From Nitratiruptor sp. (GTDB taxonomy: Bacteria; Campylobacterota; Campylobacteria; Campylobacterales; Nitratiruptoraceae), in the NCBI GenBank assembly GCA_015494595.1, contig WGAX01000073.1, positions 1-21,317 on the forward strand: a stretch of 21,317 nucleotides of DNA. The letters are read 5' to 3'. Shown here piece after piece: positions 13,260-20,028 of this stretch. Positions within the stretch are counted from its first letter, which is position 1. The number at the start of each line of letters is the position of its first letter. A program made the position numbers and the translations under genes. The notes beneath the pieces are model-generated. The model was not told the DNA's origin. It did no database searches and worked only from the letters and a program-made list of their open reading frames with translations.

Positions 13260-14318
13260 TTGAAAAATAAGTTTATTATTACTATTACGGATATTCACGG
13301 AACGAAACAGTATACGCTGCATCAAATTATTAAAAAGCTAATCTTTTGGATCATTCTTCTCATAGTGTTGGTAGTTGGCTTAGCAGTCATACTCTCCCAA
13401 GTTTTAATGAAAGATGTGGAGAGTCTGCGAAGCCAGACTGCCCGCTTAGAAAAAAAGGCTAAACAGCTCCAAAATAAAAATCGTCACCTTTTACAAAAAA
13501 AAGAGCGTCTTGAGCAATTTACTAGACTTCTCATTTTAGAGCAGCAAGATTTAGAAGAGCGCAATAGAGCATTGGAGGAGCGCAACAAAGCATTGGAGGA
13601 GTCTATTAAGGAGCAAAAAGAGAAGCTCTTTTCTTTGAATGATAAACTTAAAGAGGTAGAGAAGATTTTAGGGATAGATGAGGTAGCAACTGCTGAGAAT
13701 AACATCTCAACCATTCCTAAGCGGGTGCAAAATCTCAAAAAGCAGAGTCTTGTGTACTTCTCAAAGATTAAAAAGCTCTCAAAATATGAGAAGAGACTCT
13801 TACATCGTACTATCCCTATAGGTTTGCCTGTACGCTATAGGAGAATTTCTGCTCGGTTTGGCTATAGGATGCACCCAATCTATCATAAAAAGATGTTCCA
13901 TTTTGGTCTTGATTTGAGTGCGCCTATAGGAAGAGTTGTATATGCTCCAGCAGATGGAGTTGTCTTTTTTGCAGGGGTGCGCAGAGGTTATGGGAAATTT
14001 TTAATTCTTTCACACCCTTTTGGCTTTAGTACTGCTTATGGACATTTGAGTAAAATTTTGGTACGTCCAGGCCAATATGTAAAAAGAGGTGAGCCTATTG
14101 CAAAAGTTGGCAATACAGGCAGAAGTACCGGTCCCCATCTGCACTATGAGGTGCGCTATCTCTCCTATTGGCTTAATCCTATGAAATTTCTTTACTGGGA
14201 TAGGAAAAATGATTTTGCCTCTATGAAAAGAATTAGCAAAGTAGATTGGAATGGATTGCTCAAAGTCTTGCGTAAACGCTACTTAAGCGTACAGGTGGTA
14301 AAAAAAGAAAAGGAGTAG
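13260..14318 (+). CDS. Membrane-anchored M23 (LytM) peptidoglycan endopeptidase, Csd1/Csd2-like
   Basis: Zinc endopeptidase expected to cut peptidoglycan cross-links in the periplasm; 352 residues. The start is TTG 13260: the codon directly before it is an in-frame TAG, and the next ATG is beyond the membrane helix. Domains: short cytoplasmic end with FIITITDIHGTKQYTL, membrane helix about 27-48, coiled coil about 52-135, then a LytM domain about 195-315. Zinc and active-site residues are complete: HFGLD (His214, Asp218), GHLS (His262) and HLH (293-295). The N-terminal sequence resembles Helicobacter Csd1/Csd2 from memory; the same operon has a bactofilin, as in csd1-ccmA. The coiled coil contains a recent 21-bp duplication. 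TTG start and weak SD suggest lower translation than its neighbours. Confidence 0.88.
   Translation: MKNKFIITITDIHGTKQYTLHQIIKKLIFWIILLIVLVVGLAVILSQVLMKDVESLRSQTARLEKKAKQLQNKNRHLLQKKERLEQFTRLLILEQQDLEERNRALEERNKALEESIKEQKEKLFSLNDKLKEVEKILGIDEVATAENNISTIPKRVQNLKKQSLVYFSKIKKLSKYEKRLLHRTIPIGLPVRYRRISARFGYRMHPIYHKKMFHFGLDLSAPIGRVVYAPADGVVFFAGVRRGYGKFLILSHPFGFSTAYGHLSKILVRPGQYVKRGEPIAKVGNTGRSTGPHLHYEVRYLSYWLNPMKFLYWDRKNDFASMKRISKVDWNGLLKVLRKRYLSVQVVKKEKE
13557..13598 (+). repeat. Two tandem 21-bp repeats in the M23 coiled coil
   Basis: Units 13557-13577 and 13578-13598 differ at two bases and encode ERNRALE and ERNKALE, that is, exactly one coiled-coil heptad each. This is an in-frame duplication that lengthens the coiled coil by one heptad without disturbing its register. 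Confidence 0.9.
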
Positions 14319-14319
14319 G

Positions 14320-15534
14320 ATGATTAGTTTTGAAGAGTCTATGCAGCGTTTGGCTCATATCCAGATAGCTACAGTAGGGGTAGAGAAACTTTTTGTGGAA
14401 GATACGCCAAAAAGAGTATTAGCCCAGGATATTATTGCTGTAAACAATAGTCCTGAAGCTCCTACCGCAGCGATGGATGGATATGCAATACGAGCTGAGG
14501 ATCAAGCAAAAGGGAGATTGAAGATTGTAGCTGAGACTCCTGCAGGCAGTGAGGTTGTAAAAGGTGTGGGGGAGGGAGAGGCTATTAAAACTTTTACGGG
14601 CTCTCTTATGCCTCCCAATGCTGATACGCTTATTCCTATTGAGCATGTGGTAGTAGAGAAAGATGAAATTGTTATTAAAGAGCCAGTAGACAAAGGCTAT
14701 AGTGTTCGTCCAATAGGGGAGAACTATAAAAAAGGCGAAGTACTGATTACAAAAGGTACTCTTATAGGTTTTGCCGAGATTGGCGTAATGGCAAGCCTTA
14801 ATGTAGTTATGCCGTTAGTCTATCAGCAACCAAAAGTTGCTATTATTGCTACTGGTAGTGAGGTGCTTGAGATTGGTCAGAAGCAAACCTCTCCTGCACA
14901 GCTGCGCAGCTCCAATAACTCTACCCTTGCAGCTCTTGCTAAGCTGCATGGTGCTAAAGCAGTACAATTGGGGGCTGTGAGGGATGATAAGGCTTCAATA
15001 GTGGAAGCTTTTAAGATGGCGTTAACCTCTGCAGATATTGTAGTCAGTACGGGAGGGGTGAGTGTTGGAGATTACGATTTTGTAAAGGATGTGGTACGAG
15101 AGGAGCTTGGAGCTGAGGTTATTTTTAAAGGGGTAATAATTAAGCCGGGTCAACATGTAATGGTAGCACAAAGAGACAATCAATTTATCGTGGCGCTTCC
15201 AGGTTTTGCCTACTCTAGTACAGTGACATTTATGTTGTATGTGCTACCTATTCTTTATCGTATGCAAGCAAGAGAGTATAAAATGTCTGTTGTCTATGCA
15301 ATCTTGAAGGAGCCATTTATAAAAAGAAGTAAAAAGACAGAATTTACTCCTTGTAATCTCTACATTGAAGATGGGGAGTTTTTTGTAGATTTTCAAGGTA
15401 ACAGGCAAGGTAGTAGTGCAATACTCACGAATATGCTGGGAGAGCATAAGGGATTGGTTATTACAGATCCTCAAGAAAGTAGTAAAGAAGCTGGGGAGAG
15501 AGTACGCGTCTGGCTTTTTAACAATACTATATAA
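14320..15534 (+). CDS. moeA: Molybdopterin molybdenumtransferase MoeA
   Basis: Inserts molybdate into adenylylated molybdopterin in the last step of cofactor synthesis; cytoplasmic, 404 residues, normal length. Features: APTAAMDGYAIRAED (about 48-62), TGSLMPPNADTLIPIEHV (about 92-109), VAIIATGSEVLEIG of the MogA-like domain (about 173-187), VSTGGVSVGDYDFVKDVV, and KPGQHVMVAQ before LPGFAYSS. The last motif is LPGNPVS in most MoeA proteins; the LPGFxYS variant is, as I recall, common in Campylobacterota. The ATG starts one base after the M23 stop, so it is co-transcribed with the envelope genes, an unexpected neighbourhood. A second MoeA paralogue elsewhere is possible; which one is essential cannot be told here. 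Confidence 0.92.
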   Translation: MISFEESMQRLAHIQIATVGVEKLFVEDTPKRVLAQDIIAVNNSPEAPTAAMDGYAIRAEDQAKGRLKIVAETPAGSEVVKGVGEGEAIKTFTGSLMPPNADTLIPIEHVVVEKDEIVIKEPVDKGYSVRPIGENYKKGEVLITKGTLIGFAEIGVMASLNVVMPLVYQQPKVAIIATGSEVLEIGQKQTSPAQLRSSNNSTLAALAKLHGAKAVQLGAVRDDKASIVEAFKMALTSADIVVSTGGVSVGDYDFVKDVVREELGAEVIFKGVIIKPGQHVMVAQRDNQFIVALPGFAYSSTVTFMLYVLPILYRMQAREYKMSVVYAILKEPFIKRSKKTEFTPCNLYIEDGEFFVDFQGNRQGSSAILTNMLGEHKGLVITDPQESSKEAGERVRVWLFNNTI

Positions 15535-15543
15535 GGAGAGAGT

Positions 15544-16194
15544 ATGTTTAAAAAGGTTATGGTTTGGGCACTGTTGGTAGTAGCGATGGTTGCTAATCAG
15601 AGCTTTACGCTTAAAACGGTGGATGGAAAAGCCATCCATATTGAGGTAAAGAAGAATGGCATCAGTGTCAAGGAGTATCCCAATAAGGTGATTATTTTGG
15701 ATTTTTTTGGTAAACATTGCCCCCCTTGTAGAATGGAGATACCAATTCTAGGTGATTTGCAAAAGAAGCTCCAAGATAGATTGCAAATTATCGGTTTGCA
15801 TGTGCAAGAGCCTTTGAGCAAGGAGGATATTGCAGAGTTAAAGAGGCGAGGGATTAACTACCCTGTCATTGATTATGCAACCTCTAGGAGCTCGCAAGAG
15901 TTTGTGGAGCTTTTAGGAAGACTTACAGGATGGGGAGGTAGTATTCCTTATATGCTCTTTTTTGATAATAAAGGGATCTATGCAGGCTCTCATTTGGGGA
16001 TGGCAATGGAGGAGAGTTTAGAAAAATTTGTAGCAGATATATATCATCCGGTAATCTCTGTATCCTCTGCATCAAGGAGCGCTACTATTTCTTCAAGTAG
16101 CTCAAGCTCAAAAACTCCTGCTTCTGCTCATAGTAGCAGCTCTTCTGTAATATCTGCTGACTCTAATACTTCTGTCAGTAGTCAAAAAGAGTAG
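15544..16194 (+). CDS. Periplasmic TlpA-like thioredoxin-fold protein with Ser-rich tail
   Basis: 216 residues: signal peptide about 1-20 (MFKKVMVWALLVVAMVANQS), thioredoxin fold about 22-168, Ser-rich tail about 170-216. The active site is CPPC (Cys59-Cys62) in FFGKHCPPCRMEIPIL, as in TlpA/ResA-type disulfide reductases, and the cis-Pro loop is GGSIPYMLFF. Likely reduces or exchanges disulfides in the periplasm; candidate partners in the same run are the cysteine-bearing rhodanese-like proteins, which is inference. The tail is about half serine, lacks charge until the end, and is not part of the fold; the LysM protein in the operon has similar Ser runs. GGAGAG directly precedes the ATG; last gene of the run, followed by a strong terminator. 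Confidence 0.85.
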   Translation: MFKKVMVWALLVVAMVANQSFTLKTVDGKAIHIEVKKNGISVKEYPNKVIILDFFGKHCPPCRMEIPILGDLQKKLQDRLQIIGLHVQEPLSKEDIAELKRRGINYPVIDYATSRSSQEFVELLGRLTGWGGSIPYMLFFDNKGIYAGSHLGMAMEESLEKFVADIYHPVISVSSASRSATISSSSSSSKTPASAHSSSSSVISADSNTSVSSQKE

Positions 16195-16196
16195 TC

Positions 16197-16229
16197 AAAG
16201 AGGCCACTATGAAGAGTGGCGCTCTTTTT
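16197..16229. terminator. Bidirectional terminator between the TlpA-like and MFS genes
   Basis: AAAGAGGCCACT (16197-16208) pairs with AGTGGC (16215-16220) and CTCTTT (16222-16227), with one unpaired G at 16221 and a 6-base loop; TTTTT follows at 16225-16229. The mirror strand also ends in a T-rich run from the CAAAGAG arm. The TlpA-like stop is at 16192-16194, two bases before the stem, while the MFS stop codon (16207-16209) lies inside the hairpin. Confidence 0.85.
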
Positions 16230-17550
16230 GAAGGAACTCTTTAATCGTTTTTTCATCCAATTTTTCGCTATCATATTTCACTACAATAATCTTTTCTGTC
16301 TCATTAATATAAAAATCGGTAATGCCATCCATAACTTTGAGGCCCGGAAGCTTTTCTTTATCATAATTGTCAAAATCCAAAAAGAGATTTGCTCTAACTC
16401 CGGGATTTCTCATACCAACAATCCAGTAAATCCACACAATACATACCACAAGCACTGCAATTGCAACAGCTCTCTCTTTGCCATACTGATACAAAAGCCC
16501 ACCAATTGCACCACCAAGAAAGATACCGATATAGGCAAATGTGTTTGCTACGCCAAGAGCAGCTCCTTTTTGGTGCACCTTTGCAAATTTGCTTACAAAA
16601 CTTTGTAAAAGTGGCTCAAACATATTAAAGCCTATAAAGAAAAAAACTGCTCCTACCGCAAAAGCCAAGAAAGAGTTACTAAATCCCATAAGCGCAAAAG
16701 ATGCTGCGATAAAAAGAATGGAGATAATAAATACCTCCTTACCTTTGTGGTACTTCTCTCCAAACACTGCAGCAGGTCCCATAGACAAAATCCCGAATAT
16801 AACTGCAGGCAGATATACCTTCCAGTAGTGCTCCGCTCCCATACCAAACTTTTGTTTCATTAAGATTGGAATCAAGAAAAAAGCGATTGCCATAGTGGAG
16901 GAGTGAAATAAAAATGTAATATACATTCTGACTAAATCTTTGTCTTTAAAGACATGTTTGATTTTAGCTTCCTCTTCGCTGTAGTGATGCACAATCTTTG
17001 GAGGCTCGGGAACGGCTGTAAAGAGGATTAAAAGAGCAGTAAGCGCTAAAATGGCTGTAAGCCAAAAGAGTGCTTTTACACTATAAAGCCCTCCAATAAT
17101 TGGGCCAATAATCATTGCAGCTGCAAAACTAAGAGCAATGACCATCCCCATCACTGCCATTGCGTGGGCGCGCTCATCCTCTTTGACAAAATCGGCAATC
17201 ATTGCAGTAACTACGCTGCCAATTGCGCCAGATCCTTGTAAAAAACGCCCAATGAGCAGAATGTAGATATTATCTGCAATAGCACAAATTACTGAGCCTA
17301 GGGCAAAGAGTAAAAGTCCAATAAGGATTGTCTTTTTGCGCCCGATTTTATCGCTCAATACCCCAAAAGGTACCTGCAACAGTGCTTGGGTTAAAGCATA
17401 ACCGCCTACGGCAACACCTGCTAAAAAGGCGGTTCCTCCAGGCAATTGCAAAGCGTATTGGCTTAGTACCGCTAAAACGATAAAAAGCCCAAAAAAGCGC
17501 AATGCTACAATAAGGCTTAAGGGTAAGACCTTTTTGACAATCTCTTTCAA
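16207..17550 (-). CDS. YajR-like major facilitator transporter with C-terminal ferredoxin-like domain
   Basis: Twelve predicted membrane helices; MFS motif A is GVLSDKIGRKKTILIG after the second helix. The last about 65 residues (from PGLKVMDGITDFYINE) form a soluble alpha/beta segment ending in KTIKEFLQKE. This matches the layout of E. coli YajR (454 residues), an MFS exporter with a C-terminal YAM domain; the segment looks like a heavy-metal-associated fold without its CxxC. Substrate unknown. Start: TTG at 17556 is directly abutted by AAAGGA and cannot use it, whereas TTG 17550 (MKEIVKK, 447 residues) stands 6 bases from that RBS and is preferred. Divergent from rdgB. The stop codon is within a terminator hairpin. 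Confidence 0.82.
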   Translation of the reverse strand: MKEIVKKVLPLSLIVALRFFGLFIVLAVLSQYALQLPGGTAFLAGVAVGGYALTQALLQVPFGVLSDKIGRKKTILIGLLLFALGSVICAIADNIYILLIGRFLQGSGAIGSVVTAMIADFVKEDERAHAMAVMGMVIALSFAAAMIIGPIIGGLYSVKALFWLTAILALTALLILFTAVPEPPKIVHHYSEEEAKIKHVFKDKDLVRMYITFLFHSSTMAIAFFLIPILMKQKFGMGAEHYWKVYLPAVIFGILSMGPAAVFGEKYHKGKEVFIISILFIAASFALMGFSNSFLAFAVGAVFFFIGFNMFEPLLQSFVSKFAKVHQKGAALGVANTFAYIGIFLGGAIGGLLYQYGKERAVAIAVLVVCIVWIYWIVGMRNPGVRANLFLDFDNYDKEKLPGLKVMDGITDFYINETEKIIVVKYDSEKLDEKTIKEFLQKERHSS

Positions 17551-17573
17551 GAGCAATCCTTTATGATAAAATT

Positions 17574-17592
17574 TTCGTTATTGTAAAACGAA
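17574..17592. promoter_or_regulatory. Inverted repeat in the MFS-rdgB divergent gap
   Basis: TTCGTT (17574-17579) and AACGAA (17587-17592) with 7 bases between, close to the middle of the gap between the two divergent starts. The position suits an operator shared by both promoters, but the arms are short and the region is AT-rich. The two ribosome binding sites (AAAGGA on each strand) form a second, outer symmetry that is probably coincidental. Confidence 0.3.
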
Positions 17593-17614
17593 TTAGTAAA
17601 TAAAAAGGATTCTT

Positions 17615-18193
17615 ATGCAAATTATTCTAGCTTCTTCAAATAGAGGCAAGATAGAGGAGATCCAAAGGATGCTTGCTATTGAAGTGGTGCCATATAAAGA
17701 GCTTGTAGATATTGATATTGAAGAGACTGGTACGACTTTTGCCCAAAACGCTCTTATTAAAGCCAAAACTATTTTTACAAAGCTGCCTCAAAGCATTGTG
17801 ATAGCCGATGATAGTGGTATAAGTGTGCCAGCCTTAGATTATCGACCGGGGATTTATAGTGCTAGGTTTGCAGGGGAGGGTGCAAGTGATAAGCAAAATT
17901 TAGCAAAGCTTATTGAAGAGCTTAAAATAAAAGGAATCAAAAAAACTCCTGCCTACTATACAGCAGCCATTGCTATAGCTTCACCTCTTGGTACATTTAC
18001 TACTCATGGCTGGATGTGGGGAGAGGTGATTGATGAGGCACGAGGGGATAAAGGTTTTGGGTATGATCCTATGTTTATCCCTGAAGGGTTTGATAAAACT
18101 TTAGGGGAGTTGGATAAAGAGGTAAAAGATCGCATAAGCCATAGGGCAAAGGCGTTGAAATTGGCAAAAATTGTATTGGATAGGATTCTATGA
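17615..18193 (+). CDS. rdgB: dITP/XTP pyrophosphatase (RdgB/HAM1)
   Basis: House-cleaning nucleotidase that hydrolyses dITP, ITP and XTP to monophosphates and so keeps deaminated purines out of DNA and RNA; cytoplasmic, 192 residues, normal for the family. Motifs in order: ILASSNRGKIEEIQ at the N-terminus, VIADDSGISVPAL with the metal-binding Asp pair, PGIYSARFAG, GDKGFGYDPMF and SHRAKALK near the C-terminus. AAAGGA 6 bases upstream of the ATG. The stop overlaps the start of the next gene (ATGA), giving translational coupling to ciaB. Confidence 0.95.
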   Translation: MQIILASSNRGKIEEIQRMLAIEVVPYKELVDIDIEETGTTFAQNALIKAKTIFTKLPQSIVIADDSGISVPALDYRPGIYSARFAGEGASDKQNLAKLIEELKIKGIKKTPAYYTAAIAIASPLGTFTTHGWMWGEVIDEARGDKGFGYDPMFIPEGFDKTLGELDKEVKDRISHRAKALKLAKIVLDRIL

Positions 18194-20025
18194 GTAGATT
18201 TTTGGAAGATCTTCAAGAGATATATCGATTAAGTAGTAGGGATCAAGAGGAGCTGCAAAACTTCTACAAGGTACTCAAAAAAGTATACCTGTTTGATAGC
18301 AATATAATGGAGTATGAGAAGCTCTTAGAGGAGTTTTTGGCGTTTATAGGATTGGAATATAGTGCCAATAGTGCAATGGCAGCAGTGCAACGCATTGTAA
18401 ATTTGCGGGAGGATATGCTCTTGCAGGTGATTGAAGGGCTTGAGCAAAAAGAGCAGATTGCTATACGCCAAAAAGCTTATATATGGGTAAGTAGATTTTA
18501 TGAGCAAAGATTTGAAAAGCTTTTAGAGCATATTGAAAAGCGCAATCTTTTAACGCCTTTTTATAGAGCACTTTTGCGCTATGCCCATAAAATTGGTACG
18601 ATTTTTACAAGCTGGCAGCCAAAGTGGATGAATACGATTATTTATGGAGTAAATCAGGAGCTTTTGCATCTGTTTAATGGGGATGAAGAGAAAATTTATG
18701 CAATGCTGTATGAGAAGGATCTTTTTGATAGAGGGCATGGGGGAGAGGTTGCGGATCGAAGCTACTCTGTATTGCTTAAAAGTGATGAAGGTTTTGAAAA
18801 AGTGGCCTATGCCAAAGCTTTTGAGGAGGAAGTAAAAGCGTTGGCAAAATGTATAGATGAGGCTGTAGAGGTTTTAGGCTCTTTGGAGGATGAGGAGTAT
18901 GGTTTAAAGGCGCAATGGATAGCATATTTTCAAACTATTAAAGAGGCACTTTTGCAAAAAGACCCTGATAAAACAGTGCAGGCGTGGGCACAAGTAGATA
19001 GGGTATGGATGCAGATCCAATCTCCCATTCAAATTGGACACCCCTTAGAGTATTATGAAGATCGGTTTAGAAAAGCTGTAGCGCTGGAGTGGGATGTGCG
19101 CATTATCAATCCAGAGTATGAGCAGGGTAGAAGGGCTCAGTTGATGAAGCTCTTCTTTCAAGATTTTTATAGGCGCTTAGGTATTGAGCAAAAGACTATT
19201 TATCGGCAGACACTACAAAATCTGGATCGTGTACAGCTTTATGTGGGAAGAGCCCTCTTTTTTTATGGGAGCGAATTTAATGGACTCTTTAGTGCCCAGG
19301 TTGTACCCAATGATGAGATTGTAAGTCAAGAGATGGGTAAAAAAATTTTTGCTTTTGCCGATATGATATTGCAGATGCATAAAGCCAAACCAAAGATGCG
19401 TTTAGGATATGAGATTTTTGGTAAAGAGCTAGCAGATCGAATCTATAGTCTTAAAGATAATGAGAAGGTATGGTATAGCATCTATGATATTACTACTATT
19501 GGTCATGAATATGGCCATATTTTGTGGATAGATAGCGATAGTGAGCGTCTAATGAATAGAAGTGGTATGTTTAAATTGGCAGAGGAGTTTAAAGCTACAA
19601 GTGGGGCATTGATGTGCTACTTTTTGCTTGAGAGTAATAGATATTGGGAGGAGGTGCTATTAGATCACATCCAAAGAAGCGTCTCTCTCATTGGTTGGAT
19701 GGAGGTAGATGAGGTATTGCCCTACTATGTAGAGGGACTCTTGCATCTTTATGGGCTCTTTGAAGCGGGTATATTGCATTTTGATAAGAGTTTGCATGTG
19801 ACTCTCTCTTTTGAAAATATGGAGTCACTGAAGCAGTGGTATGAGAAGACTTATGGTGAATTGGTACAACATTACCTCTTTAAAGAAGATATAAAGATTT
19901 TTTTAGATAAATTTATTAAAAGAAACCATAAGGTTTTCATGCCAAAGGATGAGCAGATTCAAGCATTTGTCAGCTATTACTATAGTTTATATCAAAAAAT
20001 GGGCACAGAGATCGTAAAGGAGTAA
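18190..20025 (+). CDS. ciaB: CiaB homologue with HExxH metallopeptidase signature
   Basis: 611 residues, the same length as Campylobacter invasion antigen B as I recall it, and of the Campylobacterota-wide CiaB family. There is no signal peptide or membrane helix, so by sequence it is cytoplasmic. Residues 438-443 read GHEYGH (HExxH with His439, Glu440, His443), and Glu465/Glu466 in LAEEFKATSGAL lie about 26 residues further. This is the spacing of a gluzincin such as M3 peptidases, in which the downstream Glu is the third zinc ligand. A helical N-terminal region of about 400 residues would then form a cleft around the site. CiaB was described as a secreted effector in C. jejuni; the gene here sits with rdgB in what looks like a housekeeping operon. 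Family call good, peptidase activity inferred. Confidence 0.8.
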   Translation: MSRFLEDLQEIYRLSSRDQEELQNFYKVLKKVYLFDSNIMEYEKLLEEFLAFIGLEYSANSAMAAVQRIVNLREDMLLQVIEGLEQKEQIAIRQKAYIWVSRFYEQRFEKLLEHIEKRNLLTPFYRALLRYAHKIGTIFTSWQPKWMNTIIYGVNQELLHLFNGDEEKIYAMLYEKDLFDRGHGGEVADRSYSVLLKSDEGFEKVAYAKAFEEEVKALAKCIDEAVEVLGSLEDEEYGLKAQWIAYFQTIKEALLQKDPDKTVQAWAQVDRVWMQIQSPIQIGHPLEYYEDRFRKAVALEWDVRIINPEYEQGRRAQLMKLFFQDFYRRLGIEQKTIYRQTLQNLDRVQLYVGRALFFYGSEFNGLFSAQVVPNDEIVSQEMGKKIFAFADMILQMHKAKPKMRLGYEIFGKELADRIYSLKDNEKVWYSIYDITTIGHEYGHILWIDSDSERLMNRSGMFKLAEEFKATSGALMCYFLLESNRYWEEVLLDHIQRSVSLIGWMEVDEVLPYYVEGLLHLYGLFEAGILHFDKSLHVTLSFENMESLKQWYEKTYGELVQHYLFKEDIKIFLDKFIKRNHKVFMPKDEQIQAFVSYYYSLYQKMGTEIVKE

Positions 20026-20028
20026 AAA

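Noticed and set aside
15244..15717. 157-codon - strand frame spanning the moeA-tlpA junction
   Set aside because: Crosses two conserved genes in antisense; Cys/Leu/Ile-rich composition expected for the complement of AT-rich coding DNA.
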